Shown: positions 26,141-35,608, counted from the stretch's first letter. The stretch is DNA of 64,000 nt from an uncultured Prevotellaceae bacterium (GCA_946185285.1 CAMHIS010000003.1:16177-80176); one strand, 5' to 3'. Notes: generated by a model not told the origin, from the letters alone. Made by a program: numbers and translations.

Positions 26141-27453
26141 AGGGCAGCAATCTTTACAAGGTTATCGATTTCTTCTTTCGAACGCTTCTCGGTGACGGCA
26201 AAGAGGAAGCCACTGCCATGACGGACACCACCAAGGAAACCGGCATCGACGAAACGCTGGCAGAGCGTATCGGCATCGCCGTCATAGTTGACGTAGAACT
26301 CGTTGAAGAACGGCTTGTCATATACCAGTGAAAAACGTCCCGTCTTCAGCAGTTCGTCGCAGAGATAATGGGCACCGGCGTAGCTCAGCTCGGCAGCCTC
26401 CTTCAGTCCCTGCTTACCCATGAGCGACATGTAGACCGTCACCCACAACGCCATCAGCGACTGGTTCGAGCAGATGTTCGACGTGGCCTTCTGCCGGCGG
26501 ATGTGCTGTTCGCGGGCCTGGAGTGTCAGCACGAAGGCGCGCTGTCCGCGGTTGTCGACCGTCTTGCCGACGATGCGGCCCGGCATCTTGCGGATGAGCT
26601 TCTCAGTACAGCACATGTAGCCGACGTACGGGCCACCCCACTGCATGGGAATGCCCAGCGACTGGCCGTCGCCCACGGCGATGTCAGCCCCCCACTCGCC
26701 CGGCGTCTTCAGCACGGCGAGGTCGGCGGCCACGCTGTTCACGATCAGGAGTGCCTTTTGCTGATGACAGAGGTCGGCAAACCCGCTGTAGTCCTCGACG
26801 ATGCCGAAGTAGTTGGGATGCTGGACCACCACACCGGCCACGCCGCCCTGTGCCAGCAGCGCCTCAAGGCTCTCCCTCGAGGTGACGCCGTCGACGGCAG
26901 CAACCATCTCCAGTTCGATGTCGTGGAAGTGGGCGTAGGTCTTGACGACGGCAAGCGTCTTGGGGTCGATGGTTTCAGAGACGAGCACCTTACGCTGCTT
27001 TTTTCCAGCGGCCACCGCCATCATCATGGCCTCGGCCGTTGCGGTCGTACCGTCATACATCGAGGCGTTCGAGATGTCCATGCCTGTCAGCTCGGCCATC
27101 ATCGACTGATACTCAAAGATATAGTGCAGCGTGCCCTGCGAGATCTCGGCCTGATACGGCGTGTACGAGGTCAGCAGCTCCGAGCGCTGCAGCAGATTGG
27201 GAATGACCGACGGCGTGTAGTGGTCGTAGACGCCGCCACCGGCGAAGCACACGAGCGGCTTGTTCTGCTGGCCGAGCTTCTCGAAGAGCTGGCGCACCTC
27301 CAGTTCGCTCATCTCCGACGGCAGCTTATAGTCGCCGCGGAAGCGGATGTCTTCGGGAATCTGGGGGTATAAGGCATCGAGAGAATCGATGCCTACGGTT
27401 GAGAGCATCGCCTGCAGGTCTTCCTCGGTATGGGGGAAATACTTATAGGTCAT
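26137..27453 (-). CDS. gcvPA: Glycine dehydrogenase (decarboxylating) subunit 1
   Basis: 438 residues. Opens with YKYFPHTEEDLQAML and has CFAGGGVYDHYTPSVI, TPYQAEISQGTLHYIFEYQ and MYDGTTATAEAM, all typical of the alpha half of the P-protein; the PLP lysine is in GcvPB, as expected for the two-subunit form. Start overlaps the gcvH stop and stop overlaps the gcvPB start (both 4 bp). Confidence 0.95.
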   Translation of the reverse strand: MTYKYFPHTEEDLQAMLSTVGIDSLDALYPQIPEDIRFRGDYKLPSEMSELEVRQLFEKLGQQNKPLVCFAGGGVYDHYTPSVIPNLLQRSELLTSYTPYQAEISQGTLHYIFEYQSMMAELTGMDISNASMYDGTTATAEAMMMAVAAGKKQRKVLVSETIDPKTLAVVKTYAHFHDIELEMVAAVDGVTSRESLEALLAQGGVAGVVVQHPNYFGIVEDYSGFADLCHQQKALLIVNSVAADLAVLKTPGEWGADIAVGDGQSLGIPMQWGGPYVGYMCCTEKLIRKMPGRIVGKTVDNRGQRAFVLTLQAREQHIRRQKATSNICSNQSLMALWVTVYMSLMGKQGLKEAAELSYAGAHYLCDELLKTGRFSLVYDKPFFNEFYVNYDGDADTLCQRFVDAGFLGGVRHGSGFLFAVTEKRSKEEIDNLVKIAAL

Positions 27454-27830
27454 TTCGCGCAGAATTCTTCGTAGGCCTTAGCGTCCATCAGGTTGTCAAG
27501 CTCTGCCTTGTCGCTCATCTCCACCTTGATAATCCAGTTCTCGTAGGCATCCTGGTTCACCAGCTCGGGCTGGTCGTCGAGGGCCTCGTTCACCTCAGCG
27601 ACGGTGCCGCTGACGGGCGAAATCAGGTCGGAGGCAGCCTTCACGCTCTCCACGGCGCCAAACTCCTCGCCGGCTGTCACCTCGTCGTCAACGTCGGGCA
27701 TGTCGACATACACCACATTGCCTAATGCGTTCTGGGCATAGTCGGTAATACCAACATAGCCATACTCACCTTCTACTCTTACATATTCGTGCGACTCCGA
27801 GTAGTAGAGTCCTTCGATTACCTTACTCAT
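27450..27830 (-). CDS. gcvH: Glycine cleavage system H protein
   Basis: 126 residues, the normal size. The lipoylated lysine is K64 in GAVESVKAASD, preceded by GNVVYVDMPDVDDEV. It shuttles the aminomethyl group between P, T and L proteins. Its start overlaps the gcvT stop by 4 bp. The lipoyl group could be attached by the ligase encoded upstream at 28965-29654. Confidence 0.97.
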   Translation of the reverse strand: MSKVIEGLYYSESHEYVRVEGEYGYVGITDYAQNALGNVVYVDMPDVDDEVTAGEEFGAVESVKAASDLISPVSGTVAEVNEALDDQPELVNQDAYENWIIKVEMSDKAELDNLMDAKAYEEFCAK

Positions 27831-28960
27831 TTTTTATAGCTTTTGTTATAGAATTGCTTCTTGACAACCGTTCCGGGGAACGTCTTCTTGCGAATCTGTA
27901 TCTGCACGTCGGTGCCGAGGGTGGCGTAGGCCGTGTCGACGAGTGCCATGCAGACGCTCTTGTCGGTAGAGATGGTGTGGTAGCCCGTAGTCACCTCGCC
28001 GATGGGCTCGCCGTCCATGTTGAGTACGGTGTAGCCGTGACGGGGAATCGCCTTGTCGTGCAGTTCGATGCCGACGAGCTTGCGGCTGACGCCCTCAGTC
28101 TTCTGCTTCAGCAGGGCCTCGCGGCCGATGAACTCAGGCTTGTCGAACTTGACGAACGCGGTCAGGCCGGCCATCACGGGCGATATCTGCTCCGACAGCT
28201 CGTCGCCGTAGAGCGGCAGTCCCACCTCGAAGCGCAGCGTGTCGCGGCAGCCCAGTCCGCAGGGCTGCACCTTGGCGGCAATCAGCTTCTCCCAGCACTC
28301 GCGGATGTAGTCGTGCGAGGCGTACAGCTCGAAGCCGTCCTCGCCGGTGTAGCCTGTGCGACTGATGATGACGGGAGCCCCCCCTACGGCCCCCGAGGGG
28401 GCTTCTATAGTTTTGGCGGTGTAGAACACGAGGTCGGCACATGGCAGAGCGAGGACTGTCTCGACGATGTGTTCCGATTCTGGTCCCTGAATGGCTATCT
28501 GACCGTATAGGTCGCTCTGGTTCTGCAGGTCGATGTCAAATCCGGCGGCATGCTCCTGCATCCACGCCCAGTCCTTGTCGATGTTGGCGGCGTTGATGAC
28601 GAGGAAGAAGTCCTGCTCGTCGAGCTTGTAGACCAGCAGGTCGTCGACCGTGCCGCCGTTGTCGTAGCACATCATGCCGTAGAGGATCTTGCCCACGGGC
28701 ATGCCCGTCACGTTGTTCGTGAAGATGTGGTTCACGTAGCGCTCGGCATCCTTGCCCTTCACGGTCACCTCGCCCATGTGCGAGACGTCGAACAGTCCGC
28801 AGTTGTTGCGCACGGCCAGGTGCTCCAGCTGGATGTTCTTGTACTGTATAGGCATCACAAAGCCAGCAAACGGAGCCAGGAAGGCACCCTCGGCAATGTG
28901 GTTCTCATACAGACACGTCCGCTTTTCTTTCTGTTTCTCTAACTCTTGTCTTATTGCCAT
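27827..28960 (-). CDS. gcvT: Aminomethyltransferase (T protein)
   Basis: 377 residues. Folate-binding blocks are present: GLFDVSHMGEVTVKG, NNVTGMPVGKILYGMM, SRTGYTGEDGFELY, GCRDTLRFEVGLPLYGDEL. It transfers the methylene group to THF and releases ammonia. Just before SRTGYTGEDG, bases 28376-28403 encode IEAPSGAVGGAP from a C/G-rich palindrome. It begins 4 bp after the end of lplA, so the operon runs lplA-gcvT-gcvH-gcvPA-gcvPB-lpd. Confidence 0.95.
   Translation of the reverse strand: MAIRQELEKQKEKRTCLYENHIAEGAFLAPFAGFVMPIQYKNIQLEHLAVRNNCGLFDVSHMGEVTVKGKDAERYVNHIFTNNVTGMPVGKILYGMMCYDNGGTVDDLLVYKLDEQDFFLVINAANIDKDWAWMQEHAAGFDIDLQNQSDLYGQIAIQGPESEHIVETVLALPCADLVFYTAKTIEAPSGAVGGAPVIISRTGYTGEDGFELYASHDYIRECWEKLIAAKVQPCGLGCRDTLRFEVGLPLYGDELSEQISPVMAGLTAFVKFDKPEFIGREALLKQKTEGVSRKLVGIELHDKAIPRHGYTVLNMDGEPIGEVTTGYHTISTDKSVCMALVDTAYATLGTDVQIQIRKKTFPGTVVKKQFYNKSYKK
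28376..28403 (-). repeat. C/G-rich in-frame palindrome in gcvT
   Basis: CCCCC-GA-GGGGG at 28390-28401 sits within a larger AGCCCCC/GGGGGCT repeat. It encodes the APSGAVGGAP loop. Confidence 0.65.
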
Positions 28961-28964
28961 AGTC

Positions 28965-29654
28965 TTATGTTAATTGATAGTTCTTCTCCAATGCCTCTAT
29001 CCCGGCAACGTCGGCTGCCGTCAGCATGCGCTCGCCGCTGCAGAGCGTCTCGCGGACGAGCGCCTTCACTTCTTCAAGGGTCAGCGGCGTATATTCTTTT
29101 AATAAGGTGATGCGCTGGCGCACGCTCTCGATGCCCTTCTTCTGCAGTTTCTCCCGGCTCGGCGTGATGGCCTGCAGCATGTGGGCCATGTTGGTGTCGT
29201 AGAGCAGCGTACTGTGTACGATGCACCCTTGGGGCGTCGTCCTGCAAGCCGTGCCGCAGACCTTCCTGTCGCCTATCATGATGTCGTTATGACTGGTGCC
29301 CGTGGCCTCGACGCCCATCTTACGCAGCACCAGCAGAATCATGTTGACAAAGCGGTTGAAGGCGAAGTTCACGTTCTGCTCGGCGGTGACGAACGACAGC
29401 ATCAGGTTGTCGCGGTCGGCATAGACGCAGCCGCCGCCGCTCTTCCGGCGGAACACCTCGATGCCGTGCTCGCGGCAGTAGTCGAGGTTCACCTCGTTCT
29501 CCAATACCTGATTGCGCCCGTAGATGACGGTCGGCTCCACCTGCCATGTAAAGAAGTAGTCGGGCTCGTCGAGACGGCGGGCCACATACTCCTCCATTGC
29601 TAAATGGAACGACAAACGTCGCTGTTTGTCATCGGGCAGCAGGATGTACTTCAT
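28965..29654 (-). CDS. Lipoate-protein ligase A-like protein
   Basis: 229 residues. The lipoate/biotin ligase fold is marked by the RRKSGGGCVYAD block (residues 69-80) and by HNDIMIGDRKVCG with the catalytic lysine. It attaches lipoate or octanoate to target proteins; its place at the head of the gcv operon points to GcvH as target. It is shorter than E. coli LplA (338 residues): the C-terminal accessory domain is reduced to a short tail, so it may act as a transferase or need a partner. Promoter at 29675-29682. Confidence 0.85.
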   Translation of the reverse strand: MKYILLPDDKQRRLSFHLAMEEYVARRLDEPDYFFTWQVEPTVIYGRNQVLENEVNLDYCREHGIEVFRRKSGGGCVYADRDNLMLSFVTAEQNVNFAFNRFVNMILLVLRKMGVEATGTSHNDIMIGDRKVCGTACRTTPQGCIVHSTLLYDTNMAHMLQAITPSREKLQKKGIESVRQRITLLKEYTPLTLEEVKALVRETLCSGERMLTAADVAGIEALEKNYQLT

Positions 29655-29674
29655 ACATTTCAGGTTAGCGACTG

Positions 29675-29682
29675 CAAATATA
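29675..29682 (-). promoter_or_regulatory. Promoter -7 box for the lplA-gcv-lpd operon
   Basis: CAAATATA on the plus strand is TATATTTG on the minus strand, 21 bp before the lplA start. No glycine riboswitch-like structure fits in the short leader. Confidence 0.6.
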
Positions 29683-29699
29683 TGAAGTTTTTATGTAAT

Positions 29700-30605
29700 C
29701 TACAAGTTTTTCTCCAAGAATTTTAGCTCGGCTTCCAACATTTCCAGTTTCGGCATGCGGAAACCGGCCTCGCGGGCTATCTCTATCGGGCGCGTATATA
29801 AATAATGTATCTCCATCGGCCGGTGGAAGTCGTAGTCGAGGCGCATCGACGGCGAGTAGGGCGTCATCTCGTCGGTCATCTGGATCATCTTCTCGACAAA
29901 CGCCTCGTCGACACCGCTCACGCCCAAGGCCCGCGACGCTCCGACCACCTCCATCATCTGGTCGCGGATGAGCTGGCGCGTCGAGGGATTCTTCAGCAGC
30001 AGGTCGGTCTGCGTGTGCAGGGCTACGGTCATGCCGTTGAAGGGCATGTTCCACACGGCCTTCTTCCAGCGTGCCTCGTGATACTCCACCAATCCCGTCT
30101 CGACACCCGCCTGCCGGAACTCATTGACGACAGCCTGCATCAGCGACTCATCCCGGCATGAGTAGTTAGCCAGGTTGATACTTCCGTAGCACTGGTGGTT
30201 CACACGGCCCTTTTCCGTCTTCGACGAGCAGATAAAGGCCAGACCGGCTGCCAGCTGCACACCAGGGAACATACGCTGCACGTCTTCCTCTACGCCGATG
30301 CCGTTCTGGATGAGTATCACCAGCGTCCGCTCGTGCAGCAGTGGGGGCAGCATGGTTTCCAGCTTTCTGTTGTTCACTGACTTCAGGCATACCAGCACCA
30401 CGTCGCACTGGGGCATATCCTCCGTAGAGACATAAGCCTTAGCTTGAATATGGAATGAACCATCGCAGGAGTCCACCTGCAGTCCGTTTTCCCTGACATA
30501 TTCATAATCTGACCGAAAGAGGAAATGCACCTCTTGACCGGCTCGTGCCAACTTACCACCATAGTAGCCCCCAATGGCACCTGACCCAATAACAGCGTAT
30601 CTCAT
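29700..30605 (-). CDS. panE: Ketopantoate reductase-family protein (2-dehydropantoate 2-reductase)
   Basis: 301 residues from MRYAVIGSGAIGG at 30605; an ATG ten codons earlier is inside the promoter. The NADPH-binding GSGAIGGYYGGKLA is at residues 7-20, the catalytic lysine is in RWKKAVWNMPFN and the C-terminal SMRLDYDFHRPMEI is typical of the ApbA/PanE family. It would reduce ketopantoate to pantoate for CoA synthesis. Family paralogues use other 2-keto acids, so the substrate is inferred. Confidence 0.85.
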   Translation of the reverse strand: MRYAVIGSGAIGGYYGGKLARAGQEVHFLFRSDYEYVRENGLQVDSCDGSFHIQAKAYVSTEDMPQCDVVLVCLKSVNNRKLETMLPPLLHERTLVILIQNGIGVEEDVQRMFPGVQLAAGLAFICSSKTEKGRVNHQCYGSINLANYSCRDESLMQAVVNEFRQAGVETGLVEYHEARWKKAVWNMPFNGMTVALHTQTDLLLKNPSTRQLIRDQMMEVVGASRALGVSGVDEAFVEKMIQMTDEMTPYSPSMRLDYDFHRPMEIHYLYTRPIEIAREAGFRMPKLEMLEAELKFLEKNL

Positions 30606-30632
30606 TCGTCTGTCTTTTTTAGTTTTTGGGTG

Positions 30633-30640
30633 CAAAATTA
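30633..30640 (-). promoter_or_regulatory. Promoter -7 box for panE
   Basis: Minus-strand TAATTTTG 28 bp before the panE start. The region up to the dxs promoter is a set of AATTATG direct repeats. Confidence 0.6.
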
Positions 30641-30683
30641 TAAAATAATTATGAATTATGAATTATGAATTACGTTTTTTTTG

Positions 30684-30691
30684 TATCTTTG
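30684..30691 (+). promoter_or_regulatory. Promoter -7 box (TATCTTTG) for dxs
   Basis: Only 7 bp separate this box from the dxs ATG at 30699, so the mRNA would be nearly leaderless; this also decides the start. Confidence 0.68.
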
Positions 30692-30698
30692 CACCCAA

Positions 30699-32576
30699 AT
30701 GGAAAAACAAGAATTAGGGCTACTGAATAGCATTGACTATCCGGCTGACCTTAGGAAGTTATCGATTGACCAATTGCCTGAGGTTTGTAGGGAGTTACGG
30801 CAGGACATTGTCAGGGAGCTGTCGGTGAACCCCGGGCACCTGGCCTCGAGCCTCGGTGTGGCTGAGTTGACCGTCGCCCTCCACTATGTCTATGATACGC
30901 CCAACGACCGCATCGTTTGGGACGTGGGTCATCAGGCTTACGGCCATAAGATATTGACAGGGCGCCGCGAGCAGTTTGCCACCAACCGCAAGCTGGGCGG
31001 CATACGCCCGTTCCCGTCGCCACAGGAGAGCGAGTACGACTCGTTTGCCTGCGGCCACGCCTCGAACAGCATCTCGGCAGCGCTCGGCATGGCCGTTGCT
31101 GCCAAGCGGCAGGGCGAGAACCGCAAGGTGGTGGCCGTCATCGGCGACGGCGCCATGTCGGGTGGCCTGGCCTTCGAGGGACTGAACAACGTCTCGTCGT
31201 CGCCCAACGACCTGCTTATCATCCTCAACGACAACAACATGTCGATCGACCGCTCCGTAGGCGGCATGAAGCAATACCTGCTGGGCCTCAACACCAACAA
31301 GACCTACAACAGCCTGCGTTTCAAGGCCGGCCGGTGGCTGCACGGCAGGGGCATGATGAACGACGACCGGCGGAAGGGACTCATCCGGCTGTCGAACGCC
31401 ATCAAGAGTGCCCTCTCCCACCAGCAGAACATCTTCGAGGGCATGAACATCCGCTACTTCGGACCGTTCGACGGCCACGACGTCAAGGAGCTGGTGCGTA
31501 TACTCCGCGAAATCAAGGACATGAAGGGGCCGAAGCTGCTGCATATCCACACGCAGAAAGGTCACGGCTACGCGCCGGCCGAGAAGGACGTCACCACCTG
31601 GCACGCACCTGGCAAGTTCAACCCTGACACGGGCGAACGGCTGGTGGACAACGACCCCGACAAGCCCCAGAAGTATCAGGACGTGTTCGGACATACGCTG
31701 CTGGAGCTGGCCAAGCAGAACCCGAAGATTGTAGGCGTGACGCCGGCCATGCCCTCGGGCTGCTCGATGAACATCATGATGAAGGAAATGCCCGAGCGCA
31801 CCTTCGACGTGGGCATTGCCGAGGGGCACGCCGTCACCTTCTCGGGCGGCATGGCCAAGGACGGCCTCATTCCCTTCTGCAACATCTACTCGGCCTTCGC
31901 TCAGAGAGCCTACGACAACATCATACACGACGTGGCCCTGCTCGGGCTGCACGTCGTCTTCTGCTTCGACCGCGCCGGACTGGTCGGCGAGGACGGCCCC
32001 ACGCACCACGGCGCTTTCGACCTGGCCGCCCTGCGACCCGTTCCCAACCTGACCATCGCCTCGCCGATGGACGAGCATGAGCTGCGCCGGCTGATGTACA
32101 CCGCCCAGCTGCCCGGCCAGGGGCCGTTCGTCATACGCTACCCCCGTGGCGGCGGCGTGCTCAAGGAGTGGCGCTGCCCCCTGGAGGCCGTCAAGGTAGG
32201 CACGGGCCGATGCCTGCTCAGCGGCAACGACGTTGCCGTGCTCAGCATAGGCCCCATCGGCAACGAAGCCCTGAAGGCTGCCAAGGAGACGGGAGCCGCC
32301 ATGTACGACATGCGCTTCCTGAAGCCCCTCGACGAGGACATCCTCCACGAGGTGGGCCGCAGGTTCAGCCGCGTCGTCACCGTCGAGAACGGCGTCAGGG
32401 ACGGCGGTCTCGGCTCTGCCGTCACGGAGTGGCTCTCCGACCACGGCTACTCCACGCGTGTCACCCGCCTCGGACTGCCCACCGACCACTTCGTGGAGCA
32501 CGGCACCGTCGCCGAGCTGCACCACCTCTGCGGCACCGATGCCGAGGGAATCGCAAGAGCAATTCAAGCCCCCTGA
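30699..32576 (+). CDS. dxs: 1-deoxy-D-xylulose-5-phosphate synthase
   Basis: 625 residues from [15 protein letters not shown]-binding GDGAMSGG and the later N (LNDNNMSID), the transketolase central block [15 protein letters not shown] and [15 protein letters not shown] are present, with normal length. It condenses pyruvate and glyceraldehyde-3-phosphate in the first step of the MEP isoprenoid pathway, also feeding thiamine and pyridoxal synthesis. Its stop codon TGA at 32574-32576 lies inside a palindromic element (32569-32687), so the last residues (QAP) are element-derived. Confidence 0.96.
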   Translation: MEKQELGLLNSIDYPADLRKLSIDQLPEVCRELRQDIVRELSVNPGHLASSLGVAELTVALHYVYDTPNDRIVWDVGHQAYGHKILTGRREQFATNRKLGGIRPFPSPQESEYDSFACGHASNSISAALGMAVAAKRQGENRKVVAVIGDGAMSGGLAFEGLNNVSSSPNDLLIILNDNNMSIDRSVGGMKQYLLGLNTNKTYNSLRFKAGRWLHGRGMMNDDRRKGLIRLSNAIKSALSHQQNIFEGMNIRYFGPFDGHDVKELVRILREIKDMKGPKLLHIHTQKGHGYAPAEKDVTTWHAPGKFNPDTGERLVDNDPDKPQKYQDVFGHTLLELAKQNPKIVGVTPAMPSGCSMNIMMKEMPERTFDVGIAEGHAVTFSGGMAKDGLIPFCNIYSAFAQRAYDNIIHDVALLGLHVVFCFDRAGLVGEDGPTHHGAFDLAALRPVPNLTIASPMDEHELRRLMYTAQLPGQGPFVIRYPRGGGVLKEWRCPLEAVKVGTGRCLLSGNDVAVLSIGPIGNEALKAAKETGAAMYDMRFLKPLDEDILHEVGRRFSRVVTVENGVRDGGLGSAVTEWLSDHGYSTRVTRLGLPTDHFVEHGTVAELHHLCGTDAEGIARAIQAP

Positions 32577-32687
32577 GTCAGGGGGTTGGGGGTCTGAACA
32601 AGCGCAGGCTCCTATCACACATAAATACCATTAAACGGTCTGAAACTAACACGCTTGTTCAGACCCCTATCCCCCTAACTTAGGGGG
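32569..32687 (+). repeat. Palindromic element between dxs and trkA
   Basis: Outer perfect 16-bp inverted repeat, 32589-32604 with 32652-32667, plus a hairpin CCCCCTGAGTCAGGGGG (32569-32585) on the left and a sister hairpin (32671-32687) on the right. It provides the dxs stop codon and ends 7 bp before the trkA ATG. It may fold as a terminator/attenuator or be a mobile repeat. Confidence 0.8.
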
Positions 32688-32694
32688 CAAAGAT

Positions 32695-34050
32695 ATGAAG
32701 ATAGTCATTGCCGGAGCCGGGGCCGTGGGCACCCATTTGTCGAAACTGCTGTCGGGTGAGCACCAGAACTGCGTGCTCATCGACGACAACGAGGAGCGCT
32801 TGGAGGGTGTCGCCGAGTACGACGTGATGACCTACAACGCGCTGCCCACCAGTATCGGTGCGCTGAAGGAAGCCGGGGCCGACAAGGCCGACCTCTTCGT
32901 CGGTGTCACTACCGAGGAGACCACCAACATCACGGCCTGCGTCATTGCCCACGCCCTCGGTGCCAAGAAGACGGTGGCGCGCATCGACAACTATGAATAT
33001 CTCTCACCCCAAAACCAGAAGTTCTTCCAGCAGTTGGGTATCGACTCGATGGTCTACCCCGAGGTGCTGGCAGCCATCGACATCACCAACGGTCTGAAAA
33101 TGTCGTGGGTGCGTCAGCGCTGGGACGTCCACGACGGTGCCCTCGTCCTCTTGGGCATCAAGCTGCGCGAGGGCTGCGAGATTCTCAACCAGCCGCTGAA
33201 GAACCTCTGCGGCCCCGATGACCCCTACCACATAGTGGCCATCAAGCGCAATGACGATACCGTCATCCCCGGCGGTCTCGACCAGCTGCAACTGAACGAC
33301 CTCACCTACTTCATGACTACCAAGGAGTACATCCCCTATATCCGCAAGATTGTGGGCAAGGAGCACTATGCCGACGTGAAGAACGTCATCATCATGGGCG
33401 GCGGCAAGACCTCCGTCCGCGCCGCGCTGACCATTCCCGACTATATGAACGTGAAAATTATCGAGAAGTCGGCCGAGCGCTGCGAGAAGCTGAACCAGTT
33501 GCTGGCTGAGAGCGACACGATGGTCATCCACGGCGACGGCCGCGACCTGGGACTGCTCGAAGAAGAAGGCATACGCACCACCCAGGCCTTCGTGGCACTG
33601 ACCGGCAATGCCGAGACCAATATCCTGGCATGTCTGACGGCCAAGAAGCTCGGCGTGCGCAAGACGATTGCCATGGTCGAGAACCTCGACTACGTCTCGA
33701 TGGCCGAGAGCCTCGACATCGGCACCATCATCAACAAGAAGACCGTCGCCGCCAGCCATATCTACCAGATGATGCTCGATGCCGACGTCCGCAACCTGCG
33801 CTCGCTGATGCTCGTCGAAAGCGAGGTGGCCGAGTTCGTGGCCTCCGAAGGCTCTCGCGTGACGAAGCACTTGGTAAAAGACCTCGGACTGCCTTTCGGC
33901 GTCACCATCGGCGGACTGGTTCGCGACGGTCAGGGTATGCTCGTCAGCGGTAACTCCCAGATTCAGGCGGGCGACTCGGTCATGGTCTTCTGTCACGAGC
34001 AGAAGCTCAAGCACCTCGAGAAGTTCTTCAAAAAGTCCACCCTCTTCTAA
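32695..34050 (+). CDS. trkA: Trk potassium uptake regulator TrkA
   Basis: 451 residues with two RCK units: the first Rossmann motif IAGAGAVGTHLSKLL at residues 4-18 with IDDNEERLE, and the second IIMGGGKTSVRAAL near residue 230 with EKSAERCEKLNQ; each is followed by a TrkA-C domain. It binds NAD(H) and gates TrkH in the cytoplasm. Followed after 26 bp by trkH. The spacer contains three CTTACCT-type direct repeats. Confidence 0.95.
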   Translation: MKIVIAGAGAVGTHLSKLLSGEHQNCVLIDDNEERLEGVAEYDVMTYNALPTSIGALKEAGADKADLFVGVTTEETTNITACVIAHALGAKKTVARIDNYEYLSPQNQKFFQQLGIDSMVYPEVLAAIDITNGLKMSWVRQRWDVHDGALVLLGIKLREGCEILNQPLKNLCGPDDPYHIVAIKRNDDTVIPGGLDQLQLNDLTYFMTTKEYIPYIRKIVGKEHYADVKNVIIMGGGKTSVRAALTIPDYMNVKIIEKSAERCEKLNQLLAESDTMVIHGDGRDLGLLEEEGIRTTQAFVALTGNAETNILACLTAKKLGVRKTIAMVENLDYVSMAESLDIGTIINKKTVAASHIYQMMLDADVRNLRSLMLVESEVAEFVASEGSRVTKHLVKDLGLPFGVTIGGLVRDGQGMLVSGNSQIQAGDSVMVFCHEQKLKHLEKFFKKSTLF

Positions 34051-34076
34051 CCTCTTACCTCTTACCTCTGAATAAT

Positions 34077-35534
34077 ATGGTCAACTTCCGCATCATCAAC
34101 AAGATTATCGGCTCGCTGCTCTTCATCGAGGCCCAGTTCATGGGCTGGTGCCTGCTCATGGCCTTCTGCCATCATGAGGACGACGTGCTGGCTTTCTTGA
34201 CGTCGATGCTAATGACCTTCGGATTCGGATTCCTGTTCCTCTTCCTCGGACGCGGAGCCGAGAATACCCTGAGTCGCCGCGATGCCTACGTCGTGGTGAC
34301 AGCCGTATGGGTCATCTTCTCCGTCTTCGGTATGCTGCCCTTCCTCATCCACGGCAGCATCACCAACCTCACCGACGCCTTCTTCGAGACGATGTCGGGC
34401 TTTACCACCACGGGGGCTTCCATACTCGACGATGTGGAGTGCCTGCCCCACGGCATCCTCTTCTGGCGCTCGCTCATGCAGTGGATAGGCGGATTGGGAA
34501 TCGTCTTCTTCACCATTGCCATCCTGCCGTCGCTCGTCGGCGGTAGCGTCAAGGTGTTTGCCGCCGAGGCCACCGGCCCCATCAAGGCCAAGATGCACCC
34601 GCGGCTCACCACCTCGGCCAAGTGGATCTGGTCTATCTACCTCCTGCTGACCGTCGGCTGCGGCCTCTCGTTCTGGGCCGTCGGCATGGACTGGTTCGAG
34701 GCCACCAACTATTCGATGACCACCACCGCCACGGGCGGCTTCTCCATCCACAACAACGGTACGGAGCACTTCCATCAGCCCGCTGTCGACTATGTGGCCA
34801 TCTTGTTCCAGTTCCTCTCGGGCATCAACTTCACCTTATTATATATGAGTATCTTCAAGCTGCGCATCTCGGCGCTCTTCAAGAACTCTGAGTTCAAGCT
34901 CTACATCGCCGTCGTCGTCGGAGCCACGCTGTGGATTATGTATCTGCTGCTCACCCGCATGGACTATTCATTGGAACAGTCCTTCCGCAACGCCCTGTTC
35001 CAGGTGGTCTCGTTCATGACCACTACGGGTATGTTCAACGACGAGGTGGGACTCTGGCCTCACATCACGTGGGTCATCCTCGGCGTCGTCATGTTCCTCG
35101 GAGCCTGTGCCGGTAGCACCAGCGGCGGCTTCAAGTGCATCCGTGGCGTCATGCTGCTGCAGGTCGTGCGCAATAACTTCCGACAGATTCTGCACCCCAA
35201 CGCCGTGCTCCCCGTTCGCATCAATGGCCAGAGCATTCCGCAGTCGAAGCTCGTGGCGCTGTTCGCCTTCTTCGTCCTGGCCATCTTCATGATGATCTTC
35301 ACGGCAACGGCCATGATGGTCGGCGGCGTCGACAATACCAACTCGGTGACCATCGCACTGAGCTGCGTCAGCAACGTCGGTCCCTCGCTCGGCACCAAGA
35401 TCGGCCCAGAACTGTCGTGGTCAGTACTCCCCGACGCCATCAAGTGGCTCCTCTGCCTCCTGATGCTCATGGGCCGTCTCGAAATCATGACTGTTCTCGT
35501 CCTCTTCAGCCGAGCCTTCTGGAAGGAGAACTGA
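34077..35534 (+). CDS. trkH: Trk potassium transporter TrkH
   Basis: 485 residues, integral membrane. The four P-loop repeats with selectivity glycine can be followed: FFETMSGFTTTGASIL, YSMTTTATGGFSIH, ALFQVVSFMTTTGMFN and CVSNVGPSLGTKIGP. It forms the K+ pore regulated by TrkA. Same strand and closely spaced with trkA, so probably one transcript. Confidence 0.95.
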   Translation: MVNFRIINKIIGSLLFIEAQFMGWCLLMAFCHHEDDVLAFLTSMLMTFGFGFLFLFLGRGAENTLSRRDAYVVVTAVWVIFSVFGMLPFLIHGSITNLTDAFFETMSGFTTTGASILDDVECLPHGILFWRSLMQWIGGLGIVFFTIAILPSLVGGSVKVFAAEATGPIKAKMHPRLTTSAKWIWSIYLLLTVGCGLSFWAVGMDWFEATNYSMTTTATGGFSIHNNGTEHFHQPAVDYVAILFQFLSGINFTLLYMSIFKLRISALFKNSEFKLYIAVVVGATLWIMYLLLTRMDYSLEQSFRNALFQVVSFMTTTGMFNDEVGLWPHITWVILGVVMFLGACAGSTSGGFKCIRGVMLLQVVRNNFRQILHPNAVLPVRINGQSIPQSKLVALFAFFVLAIFMMIFTATAMMVGGVDNTNSVTIALSCVSNVGPSLGTKIGPELSWSVLPDAIKWLLCLLMLMGRLEIMTVLVLFSRAFWKEN

Positions 35535-35586
35535 GGCCGGGATAAAGATTTTCGGCCATTTATTTGGAGGATTCGACTCTTTTTCG

Positions 35587-35594
35587 TATTTTTG
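35587..35594 (+). promoter_or_regulatory. Promoter -7 box (TATTTTTG) for the Rpn-like gene
   Basis: TAnnTTTG match 15 bp before the ATG at 35609; it rules out starts further upstream. Confidence 0.6.
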
Positions 35595-35608
35595 CCGACA
35601 GAAATACA

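Noticed and set aside
28955..29680. Glycine riboswitch before the gcv operon
   Set aside because: The leader before lplA is about 10-15 nt and the lplA-gcvT gap is 4 bp, too short for the aptamer.
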